Assembly (NCBI GenBank): GCA_029960045.1
Contig: JASCOV010000014.1
Span: forward strand, 23,731 to 87,730
Origin: Flavobacteriaceae bacterium PS02293
GTDB taxonomy: Bacteria; Bacteroidota; Bacteroidia; Flavobacteriales; Weeksellaceae
Reading direction: 5' to 3'
Length of the DNA stretch: 64,000 nucleotides
Below the pieces are notes generated by a model that was not told the origin of the DNA, made no database searches, and worked only from the letters and a program-made list of their open reading frames with translations. The position numbers and the translations under genes are program-made. Within the stretch, counting starts at the first letter, position 1. Each line of letters begins with the position of its first letter. This document shows, one piece after another, positions 40,718 to 49,935 of the stretch.

Positions 40718-41713
40718 ATGGAATATAAATTCATTGTAAACACAGAAAATGTAAACTCATACGGATACAGAATTATCACGGAGGGCATAAATGTTACTCA
40801 GTACGAAATCAATCCGGTTGTACTGTTTATGCACAATAGATCTAATGGATACCCAGCGACTGGTGATGAAGTGATAGGACGTGCAAGATTAGCTAAAGAA
40901 GGAAATCAGTTGATAGCTTACATCACTTTCGATACAGAAAATGATTTCGCATCTAAAATTGAAAAAAAAGTCAAAGGCGATTTTATCAGAATGTGTTCTA
41001 TGTATGCTGACATTATCGAAGCCAGTTCAGACGAATCCTTAGTCTTACCAGGTCAGAAATATGAGACCATTACCAAATGTAAACTAATAGAAATTTCAAT
41101 TGTTGATATCGGAGGTAACGATGATGCAATCAGATTATCTGCTTCCGGAACTGCTCCAAAGATCAAGTTACTCAATCAAAAATCAGAAAATAAAATGTCA
41201 GAATTTAAAACAATCGCTTTGGCACTTGGAAAACCTGCTGATGCCAGCGAAACGGATCTATTAAAAACCGTTGATGAGTTGAAATTGGCTAAAACTACAG
41301 CCGAAAGTAAAACGCAGGAATGGAAGGACAAATATGTCTTACTGCAAAAAACAGAAGCCGAAAAAATGGTTAATAAAGCCGTGAGTTTAGGTTTAATCCC
41401 AGAAGACTTAAAAGATGTTCAAGTGAATGCTTTTACATCAGATTTTGACGGTCAAAGTGTAAAGCTTTCAAAACTCATTGAAGCAAAAGAAGCAGAAAAT
41501 GAGCAAAACGGAATTCAAAATGTGATTGGTGCTGCTGTGTCATTATCTGGTGGAAATAAACCAACAAATAAAAATTCGGATTCAGATCAGTCCTTTGACT
41601 ATCTCCAAAGACACAATGTTGTGGAACTAAGTAGACTTCGAAAAGAAGAGCCGCAAAAATATGCACAGCTTGCCAAAGAATATGCAGCAGGTGCGAGATA
41701 TTCCGCTAAGTAA
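40718..41713 (+). CDS. prohead protease/scaffold (Mu gpI-like)
   Basis: 331 residues. The N-terminal ~150 residues are the protease-like domain (INPVVLFMHNRSNGYPATGDEVIGRARL, CKLIEISIVDIGGNDDAIRL). An internal MSEFKTIALALGKPADASETDLLKTVDELK and a coiled-coil (~195-235) form a scaffold-like C-terminal half, as in Mu I/Z. First plus-strand late gene, directly before the capsid gene. Confidence 0.85.
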   Translation: MEYKFIVNTENVNSYGYRIITEGINVTQYEINPVVLFMHNRSNGYPATGDEVIGRARLAKEGNQLIAYITFDTENDFASKIEKKVKGDFIRMCSMYADIIEASSDESLVLPGQKYETITKCKLIEISIVDIGGNDDAIRLSASGTAPKIKLLNQKSENKMSEFKTIALALGKPADASETDLLKTVDELKLAKTTAESKTQEWKDKYVLLQKTEAEKMVNKAVSLGLIPEDLKDVQVNAFTSDFDGQSVKLSKLIEAKEAENEQNGIQNVIGAAVSLSGGNKPTNKNSDSDQSFDYLQRHNVVELSRLRKEEPQKYAQLAKEYAAGARYSAK

Positions 41714-41740
41714 TTATTAACAAAAATCAAAATTATAAAA

Positions 41741-42763
41741 ATGAAAAAGAGACTTTCATTAATTGCATTGACAATTAACTTCATTATGGCTTTGACGGCA
41801 TCTTTCGTATTTGCTCAAGCCTTTCCGACCTACCAATTTAATCCGGTAGTTTCCGCAACCGTTATTACAGTTGGATATGCTGCCATCACATATTTTGTGA
41901 CAATGCCAAAAGGTGTCTTGCAAGAAGGTTTGCAAACTGAGGTCTGGGTAGCTGGCATTCAAGAAAATCCCGTTCCCGATACAAGTTTTGTCTATGCATC
42001 AACTGATCTGTCAGAGCATGTAGAAAACAATAAATTACATTTAGCTGAAGCCGGAATTGAACCCGCTGTTTTCGAAGACTATTTTTCTGGAAATGAAAAT
42101 CCTTTGCCATTAGCAAACATTCAAGATATTCCTAACGAAGTTGTTCTTAAAACTTATTCTACTGAACAAACCAGACACAGACAGTTGCAGGAAATCGAAT
42201 TGCAATACAATAAAAGAGATAGTGTTATCAAAAGACACAAAACATCTCTAGGTAAAAACATCGGTAAAAGAGCTGCTTATATGTGGTCGCCTGCTGTACA
42301 AAATCAATTCAACAAAATTTTAAATACAGGTGCTACAGACAGTATTATTGATGCTGTGATCGATGCTGAAGCATTTATGAATGAATTGGACATGTTCGAG
42401 AATTTGAACATCTGTTTCAACGCTGAACACATGGCAAGAATCAAAAAAGAGGACAAAAAACTGTATAAGGAAATTCTTAACGATAAAGTTCTATACGGTT
42501 TCAAAGTGTTCAGATATTCTCAAAATCCTGTTTATACAAGTGCTGGAGTTAAAAAAGCTTTCGGCGCAACAAAAGACGCAGGAGACAAAAGAAGTTCTAT
42601 CGTATGGTCCTCTGACGAAGTTTTCAGAGCGTTCGGAGACACAGAAATGTATGCTAATTTGAGAGATTCAGGTTTACAGGCTGATACGCTTTCATTTGCT
42701 CAAAGAGCATTGGTTGGAAATATTAGAGCTGCTAATCCAAAGTATTTGGCTGCTATCCTTTAA
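41741..42763 (+). CDS. major capsid protein
   Basis: 340 residues following the protease/scaffold gene. The core has GKRAAYMWSPAVQNQFNKIL, a NLNICFNAEHMARI stretch and the C-terminal YANLRDSGLQADTLSFAQRALVGNIRA, as in capsid proteins of Bacteroidota Mu-like phages. Unusually, residues 1-57 contain two strongly hydrophobic segments (LSLIALTINFIMALTASFVFAQ and VVSATVITVGYAAITYFV) that look like a signal peptide plus a membrane helix. They may be a delta-type region removed by the protease. Confidence 0.82.
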   Translation: MKKRLSLIALTINFIMALTASFVFAQAFPTYQFNPVVSATVITVGYAAITYFVTMPKGVLQEGLQTEVWVAGIQENPVPDTSFVYASTDLSEHVENNKLHLAEAGIEPAVFEDYFSGNENPLPLANIQDIPNEVVLKTYSTEQTRHRQLQEIELQYNKRDSVIKRHKTSLGKNIGKRAAYMWSPAVQNQFNKILNTGATDSIIDAVIDAEAFMNELDMFENLNICFNAEHMARIKKEDKKLYKEILNDKVLYGFKVFRYSQNPVYTSAGVKKAFGATKDAGDKRSSIVWSSDEVFRAFGDTEMYANLRDSGLQADTLSFAQRALVGNIRAANPKYLAAIL

Positions 42764-42780
42764 CCTTAAATCAATCAAAA

Positions 42781-43125
42781 ATGCTTAAAGAGAAATTAAA
42801 ATATTTTTTCGCAAACAACTTTGACAACAAAGTGTTTTCAACATCAGATGAAACTCTTTTCCTTCACAAACAGGATGCAAAAGTTCACAGTTCAACTTTA
42901 GAAGATAATGATGTTTTAGAACACCTTAGATCTGATTCTAAAGAATCAATAGAGCCAGGAAAAAAACTTTCTTTATCTGAATACAAAGAGTTGAAGGCTA
43001 ACGCAACAGCTGAATATAAAGAACTTTTTGGAAATGATCCAGATTCTAAACTTTCAGGTAAAGAGCTTCAGAAGTTGAACGATGCTAAAAAAGCAGAAAT
43101 AGCAAACCAACAAAATCCGGAATAA
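42781..43125 (+). CDS. hypothetical phage protein after the capsid gene
   Basis: 114 residues, charged and helical, C-terminal half Lys/Glu-rich (KLSLSEYKELKANATAEYKELFG). The position suggests a head accessory protein; no family recognised. Its stop overlaps the lysozyme start. Confidence 0.65.
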   Translation: MLKEKLKYFFANNFDNKVFSTSDETLFLHKQDAKVHSSTLEDNDVLEHLRSDSKESIEPGKKLSLSEYKELKANATAEYKELFGNDPDSKLSGKELQKLNDAKKAEIANQQNPE

Positions 43126-43631
43126 TGTTATTAACCAATTTTGGTGTACAACTAATTGTTGAAGGAGAAAAACAGAAGATGTTTGACATCTCAGGACAAA
43201 ACTTTTTAAGTGGTGTCGAAGGTGTCAAATATAAAGCATACAAAGATACAGGGGGCGTTTGGACGATTGGACGAGGTATCACATACTACGAAGACGGAAC
43301 TAAGGTGAGAGCTGGTGACACGATCACCAAAGAACGTGAACAAAAACTGTTCATGAATACTCTGAACTTTTACGTAAACAACGTCAATAAAAATGTCAAA
43401 AAAAACCTTACGCAAAATCAGTTCAACGCCTTAGTATCTTTCTGCTACAACATCGGAGTCAATGGTTTTAACGGATCTACTCTCTTGAAGAGAGTGAATG
43501 TGAACCCAAATGATCCAGATATCAGAATCCAGTTTATGAAATGGGTTAAAGACGATGGAAAGGTTGTTCAGGGTCTTATCAATAGAAGAAAGCAAGAAGC
43601 GGATCTATACTTCTCAAAAGTTACAAGATGA
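43125..43631 (+). CDS. GH24 endolysin (T4-type lysozyme)
   Basis: 168 residues. The catalytic triad spacing of T4 lysozyme is kept: Glu32 in GVEGVKYKAYKD, Asp41 and Thr47 in GGVWTIGRG. The fold is completed by LTQNQFNALVSFCYNIGVNGF and the C-terminal LINRRKQEADLYF. It cleaves peptidoglycan. No signal peptide, so it needs the holin. It overlaps the spanin gene by four bases. Confidence 0.95.
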   Translation: MLLTNFGVQLIVEGEKQKMFDISGQNFLSGVEGVKYKAYKDTGGVWTIGRGITYYEDGTKVRAGDTITKEREQKLFMNTLNFYVNNVNKNVKKNLTQNQFNALVSFCYNIGVNGFNGSTLLKRVNVNPNDPDIRIQFMKWVKDDGKVVQGLINRRKQEADLYFSKVTR

Positions 43632-44116
43632 AAATATTTAATACGATACTTTTTCTAGTGGTGTTGTTTGTTTTGGGAGCCTGTCGTGCTAATCGGCAGG
43701 TAACTCAAACAAAAGAAACAATTATTGGGTCTAGTTCAGTAAGATTCACAAAATATAGAGATACTATTCTCCATGCTCCGGGATCTTCAACAGGTTTTCA
43801 ACTGCCATTAAGCGCACTTGCAAAATGTCCTAATGGTTCTGCTCCCAAAAGTGCAGATAAAACCTACACTCAGAAAAATGGTAACGCCACTGCTAAAGTG
43901 GTAATAAAGCACGATACTATTACCGTGACTGCTGAATGTGATTCTGTTGCTTTGGCTGCTAAGATCAGACAGGATTTTGAAAAGAACGATTTCAGTTCTG
44001 TAAAGAATTCTGATAGATCGGAAACTGTAACAAAAACAAATTTCTGGGATGGATTAGTAAGTATTCTCATTGCGTTGGCTGTAGGATTTGTACTAGGAAA
44101 AATTATTAAAATTTAA
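43628..44116 (+). CDS. probable unimolecular spanin (outer-membrane disruption)
   Basis: 162 residues with an N-terminal lipoprotein signal ending LGAC (Cys19) and a C-terminal transmembrane helix FWDGLVSILIALAVGFVLGKIIKI. Lipid anchor at one end and membrane helix at the other is the u-spanin topology, which links the two membranes for the last step of lysis. Location directly after the endolysin supports it. Functional role is inferred from topology. Confidence 0.8.
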   Translation: MKIFNTILFLVVLFVLGACRANRQVTQTKETIIGSSSVRFTKYRDTILHAPGSSTGFQLPLSALAKCPNGSAPKSADKTYTQKNGNATAKVVIKHDTITVTAECDSVALAAKIRQDFEKNDFSSVKNSDRSETVTKTNFWDGLVSILIALAVGFVLGKIIKI

Positions 44117-44130
44117 AACTCAATTCAAAA

Positions 44131-45300
44131 ATGGGACTACCAAAAATAACCTTTATCATCGCTACAACTGGACTCGGTCTATTGACAGCGGATATACAAA
44201 AAATTCCCGGACTGGTTATCACAGGAAATACCGTTGCTGCTAAAATTACTATAGGAGAAAGCAAACAGTTTTTTTCTTTGGAAGATGCAGAAAACAGCGG
44301 AATCACAGAAACCGACAATCCTTTTGCTCATAAGCACATCAAGGCTTTTTACGACTATGCAGGAACAAATGCAGAGCTTTGGGTTATGCTGGCAAGCGAT
44401 GCGACCACAATGTCTGCAATGGCGGATAAAACGGGTGTTATAGCTAAAAAATTATTGAATGATGCTGGAGGCAGAATCAGGGTTTTAGGTTTGATCAAGA
44501 AATCAACAGGGAACGAAGCTGCTGCAAATGGCTTGGATGCAAATGTAGATTTAGCAGCGACCAACCTTCAAGCGTTAGCTGATGAATTCACAGGTAAATA
44601 TTTTCCTTTCAGAGGTCTTCTTTCTGGGAACAATTTCTCCGGGATAACAGGAGATTTGAAAGATTATTCTACAACGGATAAGAATAGAGTTTCCATCGTT
44701 ATTGCCAATACAGATGCACAGAAAGAAGCATCAATGGGATTGGCTTTGGGTAGATTATCATCTATTCCGGTTCAAAGAAAAATCCACCGGGTTAAAGATG
44801 GTCCTGTAGATGATTTTGCAGGCTATTTCACGAACGGGGCAAAAGTAGAATCCCTTTCAACTTCCTGGGATGCTATCGCAGATAAAAATTACATTTTCTT
44901 AAGAAATTTTGTTGGTAATGCTGGATTCTATTTTTCATCAGATCCAACTTTAACAAAAGACTCTGACGATTTCAATAATCTGTCTAATGGTTTTGTGATG
45001 GATAAAGCAATGATAATCGCTTATAATGTCCTAGTGGAAAATCTTGGTGATGAGATCCCTGTAACAGCAAATGGAAATATCCATCCTGCAATTATCAAAA
45101 GTTGGCAAACAGACGTTGAAAGCAACATCAATGGTCAAATGGTCAGAAATGGAGAGTTGAGTGCTTGTAAGTGTTATATCGACGAAACTCAAGCAGTTTT
45201 AACTACAGGAAATGTAGAGATAGAAATCAGATTACAGCCTGTTGGCTATTCTGAATTTATCACAGTAAAAATAGGTTTCACAACTAATATAGAATCATAA
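44131..45300 (+). CDS. tail sheath protein (DUF2586 family)
   Basis: 389 residues. Beginning MGLPKITFIIATTGLG, with NPFAHKHIKAFYDYAGTNAELWVML and the C-terminal VEIEIRLQPVGYSEFITVKIGF, typical of contractile sheath proteins in Bacteroidota phages. It implies a myovirus morphology. The tube gene follows with a one-base overlap. Confidence 0.82.
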   Translation: MGLPKITFIIATTGLGLLTADIQKIPGLVITGNTVAAKITIGESKQFFSLEDAENSGITETDNPFAHKHIKAFYDYAGTNAELWVMLASDATTMSAMADKTGVIAKKLLNDAGGRIRVLGLIKKSTGNEAAANGLDANVDLAATNLQALADEFTGKYFPFRGLLSGNNFSGITGDLKDYSTTDKNRVSIVIANTDAQKEASMGLALGRLSSIPVQRKIHRVKDGPVDDFAGYFTNGAKVESLSTSWDAIADKNYIFLRNFVGNAGFYFSSDPTLTKDSDDFNNLSNGFVMDKAMIIAYNVLVENLGDEIPVTANGNIHPAIIKSWQTDVESNINGQMVRNGELSACKCYIDETQAVLTTGNVEIEIRLQPVGYSEFITVKIGFTTNIES

Positions 45301-45719
45301 TGCCAGATACATTCAGTTCAAAACAGTACAGCTGGAAAGACCTTAGTGTCGCTTACGGCGGAAGAATTATCGAAGGAATTACCGAAAACGAATATGAGAT
45401 TGAGCAAGATGACGATTTCTTATATGGTAGAGGCAATGAACCACACGATATTATCGAAGGTAATATTTCCTACAAAGGCAAATTAACCTTATGGCAATCA
45501 GAATTAGAAGCAATGATTCGCGATGCACCTGGAAAAAAACTCAGTAATCTGAGACCGGATATTGTCAATACTTATGCTTCAGAAGAGGGCGGACAAATCA
45601 CCACAGATATTTGCGGAAACGTAAAGTTTGGAGGTTACAAAAAATCTTTCAAACAGGGCGATAAAAATATGCTCGTAGAACTTCCTTACAAGTTTACAAG
45701 GTACAAACCTCAAGAATAA
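45300..45719 (+). CDS. tail tube protein
   Basis: 139 residues, beta-rich (YSWKDLSVAYGGRIIEGITENEYEIEQDDDFLYGRGNEPHDIIEG). Position between the sheath and the chaperone gives the tube assignment. A terminator follows, as often seen where tube protein must greatly exceed the chaperone. Confidence 0.8.
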   Translation: MPDTFSSKQYSWKDLSVAYGGRIIEGITENEYEIEQDDDFLYGRGNEPHDIIEGNISYKGKLTLWQSELEAMIRDAPGKKLSNLRPDIVNTYASEEGGQITTDICGNVKFGGYKKSFKQGDKNMLVELPYKFTRYKPQE

Positions 45720-45748
45720 TTTTTTCATAACTAAATTTTTTAATTGTA

Positions 45749-45783
45749 AGAAAGCCCGCTCAATTGGGCGGGCTTTCTTTTTT
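45749..45783 (+). terminator. terminator between tube and chaperone genes
   Basis: AGAAAGCCCGC (45749-45759) and GCGGGCTTTCT (45768-45778), 11 bp perfect, then TTTTTAA. Probably a partial terminator, since the rest of the tail operon lies downstream. Confidence 0.85.
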
Positions 45784-45799
45784 AATCCAAAACAAAACG

Positions 45800-46354
45800 A
45801 TGTCAACAAAACAACTAGAACAAAAAATTAAAGAGTGGAAAGAAATCCACGGCGGTGTTTACGAACTTCCTGTAGATGATAAGATTTGTTATCTACGTGA
45901 ACCAAACATCGAAGATTACAAACGTGCCTTTATCGCTATGCAGAATGACGGCGATACAGCCTTTGGTGAAACTATGATTAATTCTCTATGGCTAGATGGC
46001 GATACCGAAATCAAAACTGATAACGATTATTTCACGCCTGCAAAAAAAGAGATCACAAAAATGCTGAATTACGAAGAGGCAGAAATTACAGCATTGGAAA
46101 ATCGCCAGAACGAAATCAAGATCGGCGATGCAAGAACCGTCATCAGAGTTATAACAAAAGAAGATCTAAAAGCGGCTGAAAAACGCAATCCATCTGGAAA
46201 ACCATTTGTAACGCAGGCAGCACTTTATGAACTTGTAAAAGTTTCGGCAGATGAAGCTTTTGCCGACACCAAAGATGCATCGATTAGATTTCCACTTTAT
46301 CAAGCGATAGAAAAGGTACAAAACAAAAAAATTGCTCAGTTAAAAAAGCTTTAG
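45800..46354 (+). CDS. tail assembly chaperone, zero-frame product
   Basis: 184 residues from ATG 45800 (MSTKQLEQKIKEWKEIHGGV). Acidic, with ELPVDDKICYLREPNIEDYKRAFIAMQ at the start. The last codons CAG TTA AAA AAG CTT TAG include the slippery A AAA AAG at 46342-46348, two codons before the stop. It precedes the tape-measure gene, the standard place for the G/GT chaperones. Confidence 0.85.
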   Translation: MSTKQLEQKIKEWKEIHGGVYELPVDDKICYLREPNIEDYKRAFIAMQNDGDTAFGETMINSLWLDGDTEIKTDNDYFTPAKKEITKMLNYEEAEITALENRQNEIKIGDARTVIRVITKEDLKAAEKRNPSGKPFVTQAALYELVKVSADEAFADTKDASIRFPLYQAIEKVQNKKIAQLKKL

Positions 46355-46548
46355 ACGATGCTATCATTGACACAAATGATGCATCGGCTTACTTATATGC
46401 TGAACATTTAAACATTAGAATTTTAGATGGTTATTTAAGATACTACATGCACCAAGACCCTCAGAAATTAGATGATGAGGAATGGGCTGAACAATTACAA
46501 ACATTGCATTTCATCAGAAGTCAGGAAAAAGAATACACACAGAATTAA
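46348..46548 (+). CDS. tail assembly chaperone, -1 frameshift extension
   Basis: After a -1 slip at A AAA AAG the frame reads ALDDAIIDTNDASAYLYAEH... for 66 codons and stops at 46546-46548, whose last base starts the tape-measure ATG. The extension has no start codon of its own near its beginning, so it is best explained as a G-GT type fusion made by programmed frameshifting. Confidence 0.82.
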   Translation, partial: ALDDAIIDTNDASAYLYAEHLNIRILDGYLRYYMHQDPQKLDDEEWAEQLQTLHFIRSQEKEYTQN

Positions 46549-48377
46549 TGAACGCTTACGAATTTATCATCAAAATGAAAAACTATGCTAGTTCTGAGCT
46601 ACGAAAAGTAGCTCAAGAACTTGGTGTGGCTGATAATAAATCCAAGCAGTTTACAAATGATCTCAAAAAAAATGAGGCTGCTTCTAAAAGTTTAGGTTCT
46701 GCATTAGGTGGATTAAAAGGAAAATTGATTGGCTTATTTGCAGGCGTATCGTTAATGGCTTTCACTAGTCAAGTCGTTACAGCCCGGGCAGAATATGAGA
46801 AATTTGATGCCGTCCTCTCCAATACTTTTCAGAGCAAAGATGTAGGACAAGGCGCACTCGCAATGCTTACGGATTTCGCCGCTAAAACACCCTACCAACT
46901 CAATGAGTTGACAGGTGGTTTTATCAAATTAGTCAACCGTGGAATTTTACCAACGGTTGAAGAAATGACCAAAATGGGAGATCTTGCCAGCTCGCAAGGA
47001 AAATCATTTGACCAGTTGGTCGAAGCTATTATGGACGGTCAGACTGGTGAATTTGAAAGGTTGAAGGAGTTTGGTATCAAAGCTTCCAAAAATGGCGACC
47101 TGGTAAAGCTTTCTTTCAAAGGAGTTACCAAAGAAGTTGCAAATAATGAAAATGCTATTAAGGATGCAATCATCGCTTATGGAGCAATGAAAGGCGTTGC
47201 AGGATCTATGGAAGTTGTTTCTAAAACACTAGGCGGACAGCTTTCTAATCTTGAAGATCAATGGTGGGGATTCCTCGTTGCAGTAGGTGGTTATGGCGGT
47301 GGGGTTTTCGGTGAGGCTTTGAGCATCGCTGGAGACGGATTGGCATTTTTACAGGTTCATCTTCCGGAAATCGCACACTGGTTTGACTTGCTTTGGCAAT
47401 ATATATCGCCATTGGTTAATACTTTAAAAGCATTCTTCAATGAAGCTATAGCAGGCGTTTTCGGTATTTCTGATACCAAAACAGCAATGGAAGGTTTCTT
47501 AAATGTGATGAGTTCTGTATTGCTTGTTGTTGATTGGCTTTCAACGGGTCTTTCTACATTTTTAGGATGGATTCAACCTTTGGCGCCTTATATAATGGAT
47601 GCAGCAATTGCTTGGGGAATATTTAATGCAGTCATTGCTATTTCTCCTATCGGTTGGATAATCATTGGTATAATGGCGGTTATGACTTTGATCGGAATGG
47701 TTATGAAATATACTGATGGTTGGGGCAAATCTTGGATAGCCTTAAAAACTATTTTTAAAGCCGTTTGGAATCAGATAGCAATCACTTTCGATTATTATGT
47801 AGAGAAGTTTAAATACAACTTTGATATGATTATTCTGAAGGCTAAACAAGTAGCTGAATCGGTTTCAAATTTTTTCAGTTCCGGTGATCAGGCAAGTAAT
47901 GTTGTAGATGGTCAAATTGAAAAAAGACAAAAAGAATGGGCTGATAAGCAAAAGCAACTGTTGAAAGATACTGGTGGGAATATTAAAACAATTCAAAATG
48001 CATCGAAGGATATTGGAATCACTGTAGATAAAAAAGGAATTTCCGATGATTTTGAAAAAATAAAAAAATCATTCTCCGGAATTACTGGAGACAAAAAAGG
48101 AAATGTAGATGATTATAATGATTATCTAAATAAAAACAAAGGTTTGAAAGCTCCGGGACAGGATGCCGGAAAAGATAAGAAAGACAAAAAAGATAAAGAT
48201 GGTATCGTGTCGGGCGGTTCTAAACAAACCAATATTACTATTAATATTGAAAAAATAGGGACTGACACAAAAATATATGTGTCGTCTGTCGAAAAAGGTC
48301 TGAACAATTTAGGCGAAAAAGTACAGGAAGAGCTTCTTAGAGCCGTTAACAGTGTTAATCAAATGCAAACAGGCTAA
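46548..48377 (+). CDS. tail tape measure protein
   Basis: 609 residues. N-terminal coiled-coil, then TPYQLNELTGGFIKLVNRGILPTVEEMTKMGDLASSQG (tape-measure domain). Hydrophobic segments lie at about 330-380 (YIMDAAIAWGIFNAVIAISPIGWIIIGIMAVMTLIGMVM), and the tail is Lys/Asp-rich (GKDKKDKKDKDG). Its length sets tail length; 609 residues predicts a rather short tail. Confidence 0.9.
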   Translation: MNAYEFIIKMKNYASSELRKVAQELGVADNKSKQFTNDLKKNEAASKSLGSALGGLKGKLIGLFAGVSLMAFTSQVVTARAEYEKFDAVLSNTFQSKDVGQGALAMLTDFAAKTPYQLNELTGGFIKLVNRGILPTVEEMTKMGDLASSQGKSFDQLVEAIMDGQTGEFERLKEFGIKASKNGDLVKLSFKGVTKEVANNENAIKDAIIAYGAMKGVAGSMEVVSKTLGGQLSNLEDQWWGFLVAVGGYGGGVFGEALSIAGDGLAFLQVHLPEIAHWFDLLWQYISPLVNTLKAFFNEAIAGVFGISDTKTAMEGFLNVMSSVLLVVDWLSTGLSTFLGWIQPLAPYIMDAAIAWGIFNAVIAISPIGWIIIGIMAVMTLIGMVMKYTDGWGKSWIALKTIFKAVWNQIAITFDYYVEKFKYNFDMIILKAKQVAESVSNFFSSGDQASNVVDGQIEKRQKEWADKQKQLLKDTGGNIKTIQNASKDIGITVDKKGISDDFEKIKKSFSGITGDKKGNVDDYNDYLNKNKGLKAPGQDAGKDKKDKKDKDGIVSGGSKQTNITINIEKIGTDTKIYVSSVEKGLNNLGEKVQEELLRAVNSVNQMQTG

Positions 48378-48970
48378 TGGAATTCGATTTTAAAGAACTT
48401 GTAGCGAAAGCGCATTTTGATTATGTAGGACCTGCTTTTCCGTCTTGGTGGATGAAGAATAAAACAAAGTTTATTCTCCCATCGCTTCTGGGTATTAATA
48501 GAGAATTGATCTTAGGTGGCAAATACTTTCAAACATTGAAAGTAGCTTATAAAGGTCAGCAATTCGTTTTCCCAAATGAACCGCTAATCTCAATGAGTCA
48601 ACCTAAAACCATCGTAGAAACGGGAACTGTTGGAGAAGAAAGAATCGGTAATGTAAAGGAATATATCTGCACAGAAGATTATCAGATTGTCATTCGGGGT
48701 GTTTGTGTAAAAGAAGATCCGGAAGAAAGAGATCAGTATCCAGCTGAACAGGTTTTAGAATTGCGAAACATGTACGCTATTAATGATAGTTTGGAAGTGA
48801 TGAATAATTCATTTCTCACATTATTTGACATCAAAAATATAGTGCTTAAAAATCTGGAATTTGAAGAAATGGCAGGACAACAGGGCTTGCAAAAATATAC
48901 AATAACGGCGGTGTCTGATCAGGATTTTTATGCGGATCTGGCTGAAAAACAAAAAGTGAATCTACCATAA
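48377..48970 (+). CDS. tail/baseplate protein (DUF6046-like)
   Basis: 197 residues; FVFPNEPLISMSQPKTIVETGTVGEERIGNVKEYICTEDYQIVIRGVCV resembles the DUF6046 proteins found after tape-measure genes in Bacteroidota phages, likely the counterpart of the LysM/DNA-circulation-type hub adaptor. One-base overlaps with both neighbours. Confidence 0.7.
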   Translation: MEFDFKELVAKAHFDYVGPAFPSWWMKNKTKFILPSLLGINRELILGGKYFQTLKVAYKGQQFVFPNEPLISMSQPKTIVETGTVGEERIGNVKEYICTEDYQIVIRGVCVKEDPEERDQYPAEQVLELRNMYAINDSLEVMNNSFLTLFDIKNIVLKNLEFEEMAGQQGLQKYTITAVSDQDFYADLAEKQKVNLP

Positions 48971-49935
48971 TGTTTATTCTAAAAGGTAAAATACAGATTG
49001 GTGATCTGACTTTTCGTTCAATTCACGAAGTCGAGATTACAAAGAGTGTAGAAGATCTTATGGATACTGCTATTATCCGGATGCCTGCAAAATTCAAAAT
49101 TCGCCAGAATGGTGAGCAGAAATTTACAGAAGAGGCAATCAAGTCCGGTGATAAGGTTGTAATCACATTAGGATACAGAGACAGATATGAAGGTGTTGAA
49201 TTTACCGGATTTGTAACCAGTGTTGGAAGTAAAATTCCTTTAGAAATTAAATGTGAAGATGCAATGTGGCTTTTGCGCCGCAAAAATATTACGAAGGCTT
49301 TTGGTAAAACTACCTTAAAAGATATTTTAAAAGAAGTTGTAAACGGTACTGAGGTAAAATTATCCGATAAAATCCCGGGAATGGTCATTGATAAATTTAT
49401 TATCAAAAATGCTAACGGTACACAGGTTTTACAAAAATTGAAAGAAGATTATTCTCTTAGCGTTTATCTGGATGATGATGGGAAATTATATGCCGGGCTG
49501 GAACAATTGAATAATGTAGGACAGGAAGTAATGTATGATCTCAATTATAACCTTGTCGAAAATAATCTGGAATATAAAACAGAAGATGAAAAGCGTCTGA
49601 AGATAAAGTACACCTACATTGATAAAAAAAATCATAAAAAAAGTGTCGAGGTCGGTGATGATGATGGAGAAACAAGAACCTTTCATACTTCTGTTATATC
49701 TGATGAAAACCAGTTGATGGCAATGGCTAAAGCCGAACTAAAAAAAAACAAATATGCAGGTTTTGAAGGTTCTGTAAAATCATTTTTGATTCCGTTTGCC
49801 ACTCGTGGAATGGCTGCGAGAATTATTGATAAAAAACACAAAAACAGAGAAGGAAAATATTTTATTAAAAAAGTGGTCACAACTTTTGGAATGGATGGAG
49901 CCAGAAGAGATGCAACAATTAGCAATAAGTTATGA
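48970..49935 (+). CDS. baseplate hub protein (late control gene D-like)
   Basis: 321 residues. The N-terminal VEITKSVEDLMDTAIIRMPAKF and VVITLGYRDRYEGVEFTGFVTSVGSKIPLEIKCED, then LQKLKEDYSLSVYLDDDGKLY, match gpD/gp44-type hub proteins. Forms the central baseplate hub beneath the tube. Confidence 0.82.
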   Translation: MFILKGKIQIGDLTFRSIHEVEITKSVEDLMDTAIIRMPAKFKIRQNGEQKFTEEAIKSGDKVVITLGYRDRYEGVEFTGFVTSVGSKIPLEIKCEDAMWLLRRKNITKAFGKTTLKDILKEVVNGTEVKLSDKIPGMVIDKFIIKNANGTQVLQKLKEDYSLSVYLDDDGKLYAGLEQLNNVGQEVMYDLNYNLVENNLEYKTEDEKRLKIKYTYIDKKNHKKSVEVGDDDGETRTFHTSVISDENQLMAMAKAELKKNKYAGFEGSVKSFLIPFATRGMAARIIDKKHKNREGKYFIKKVVTTFGMDGARRDATISNKL

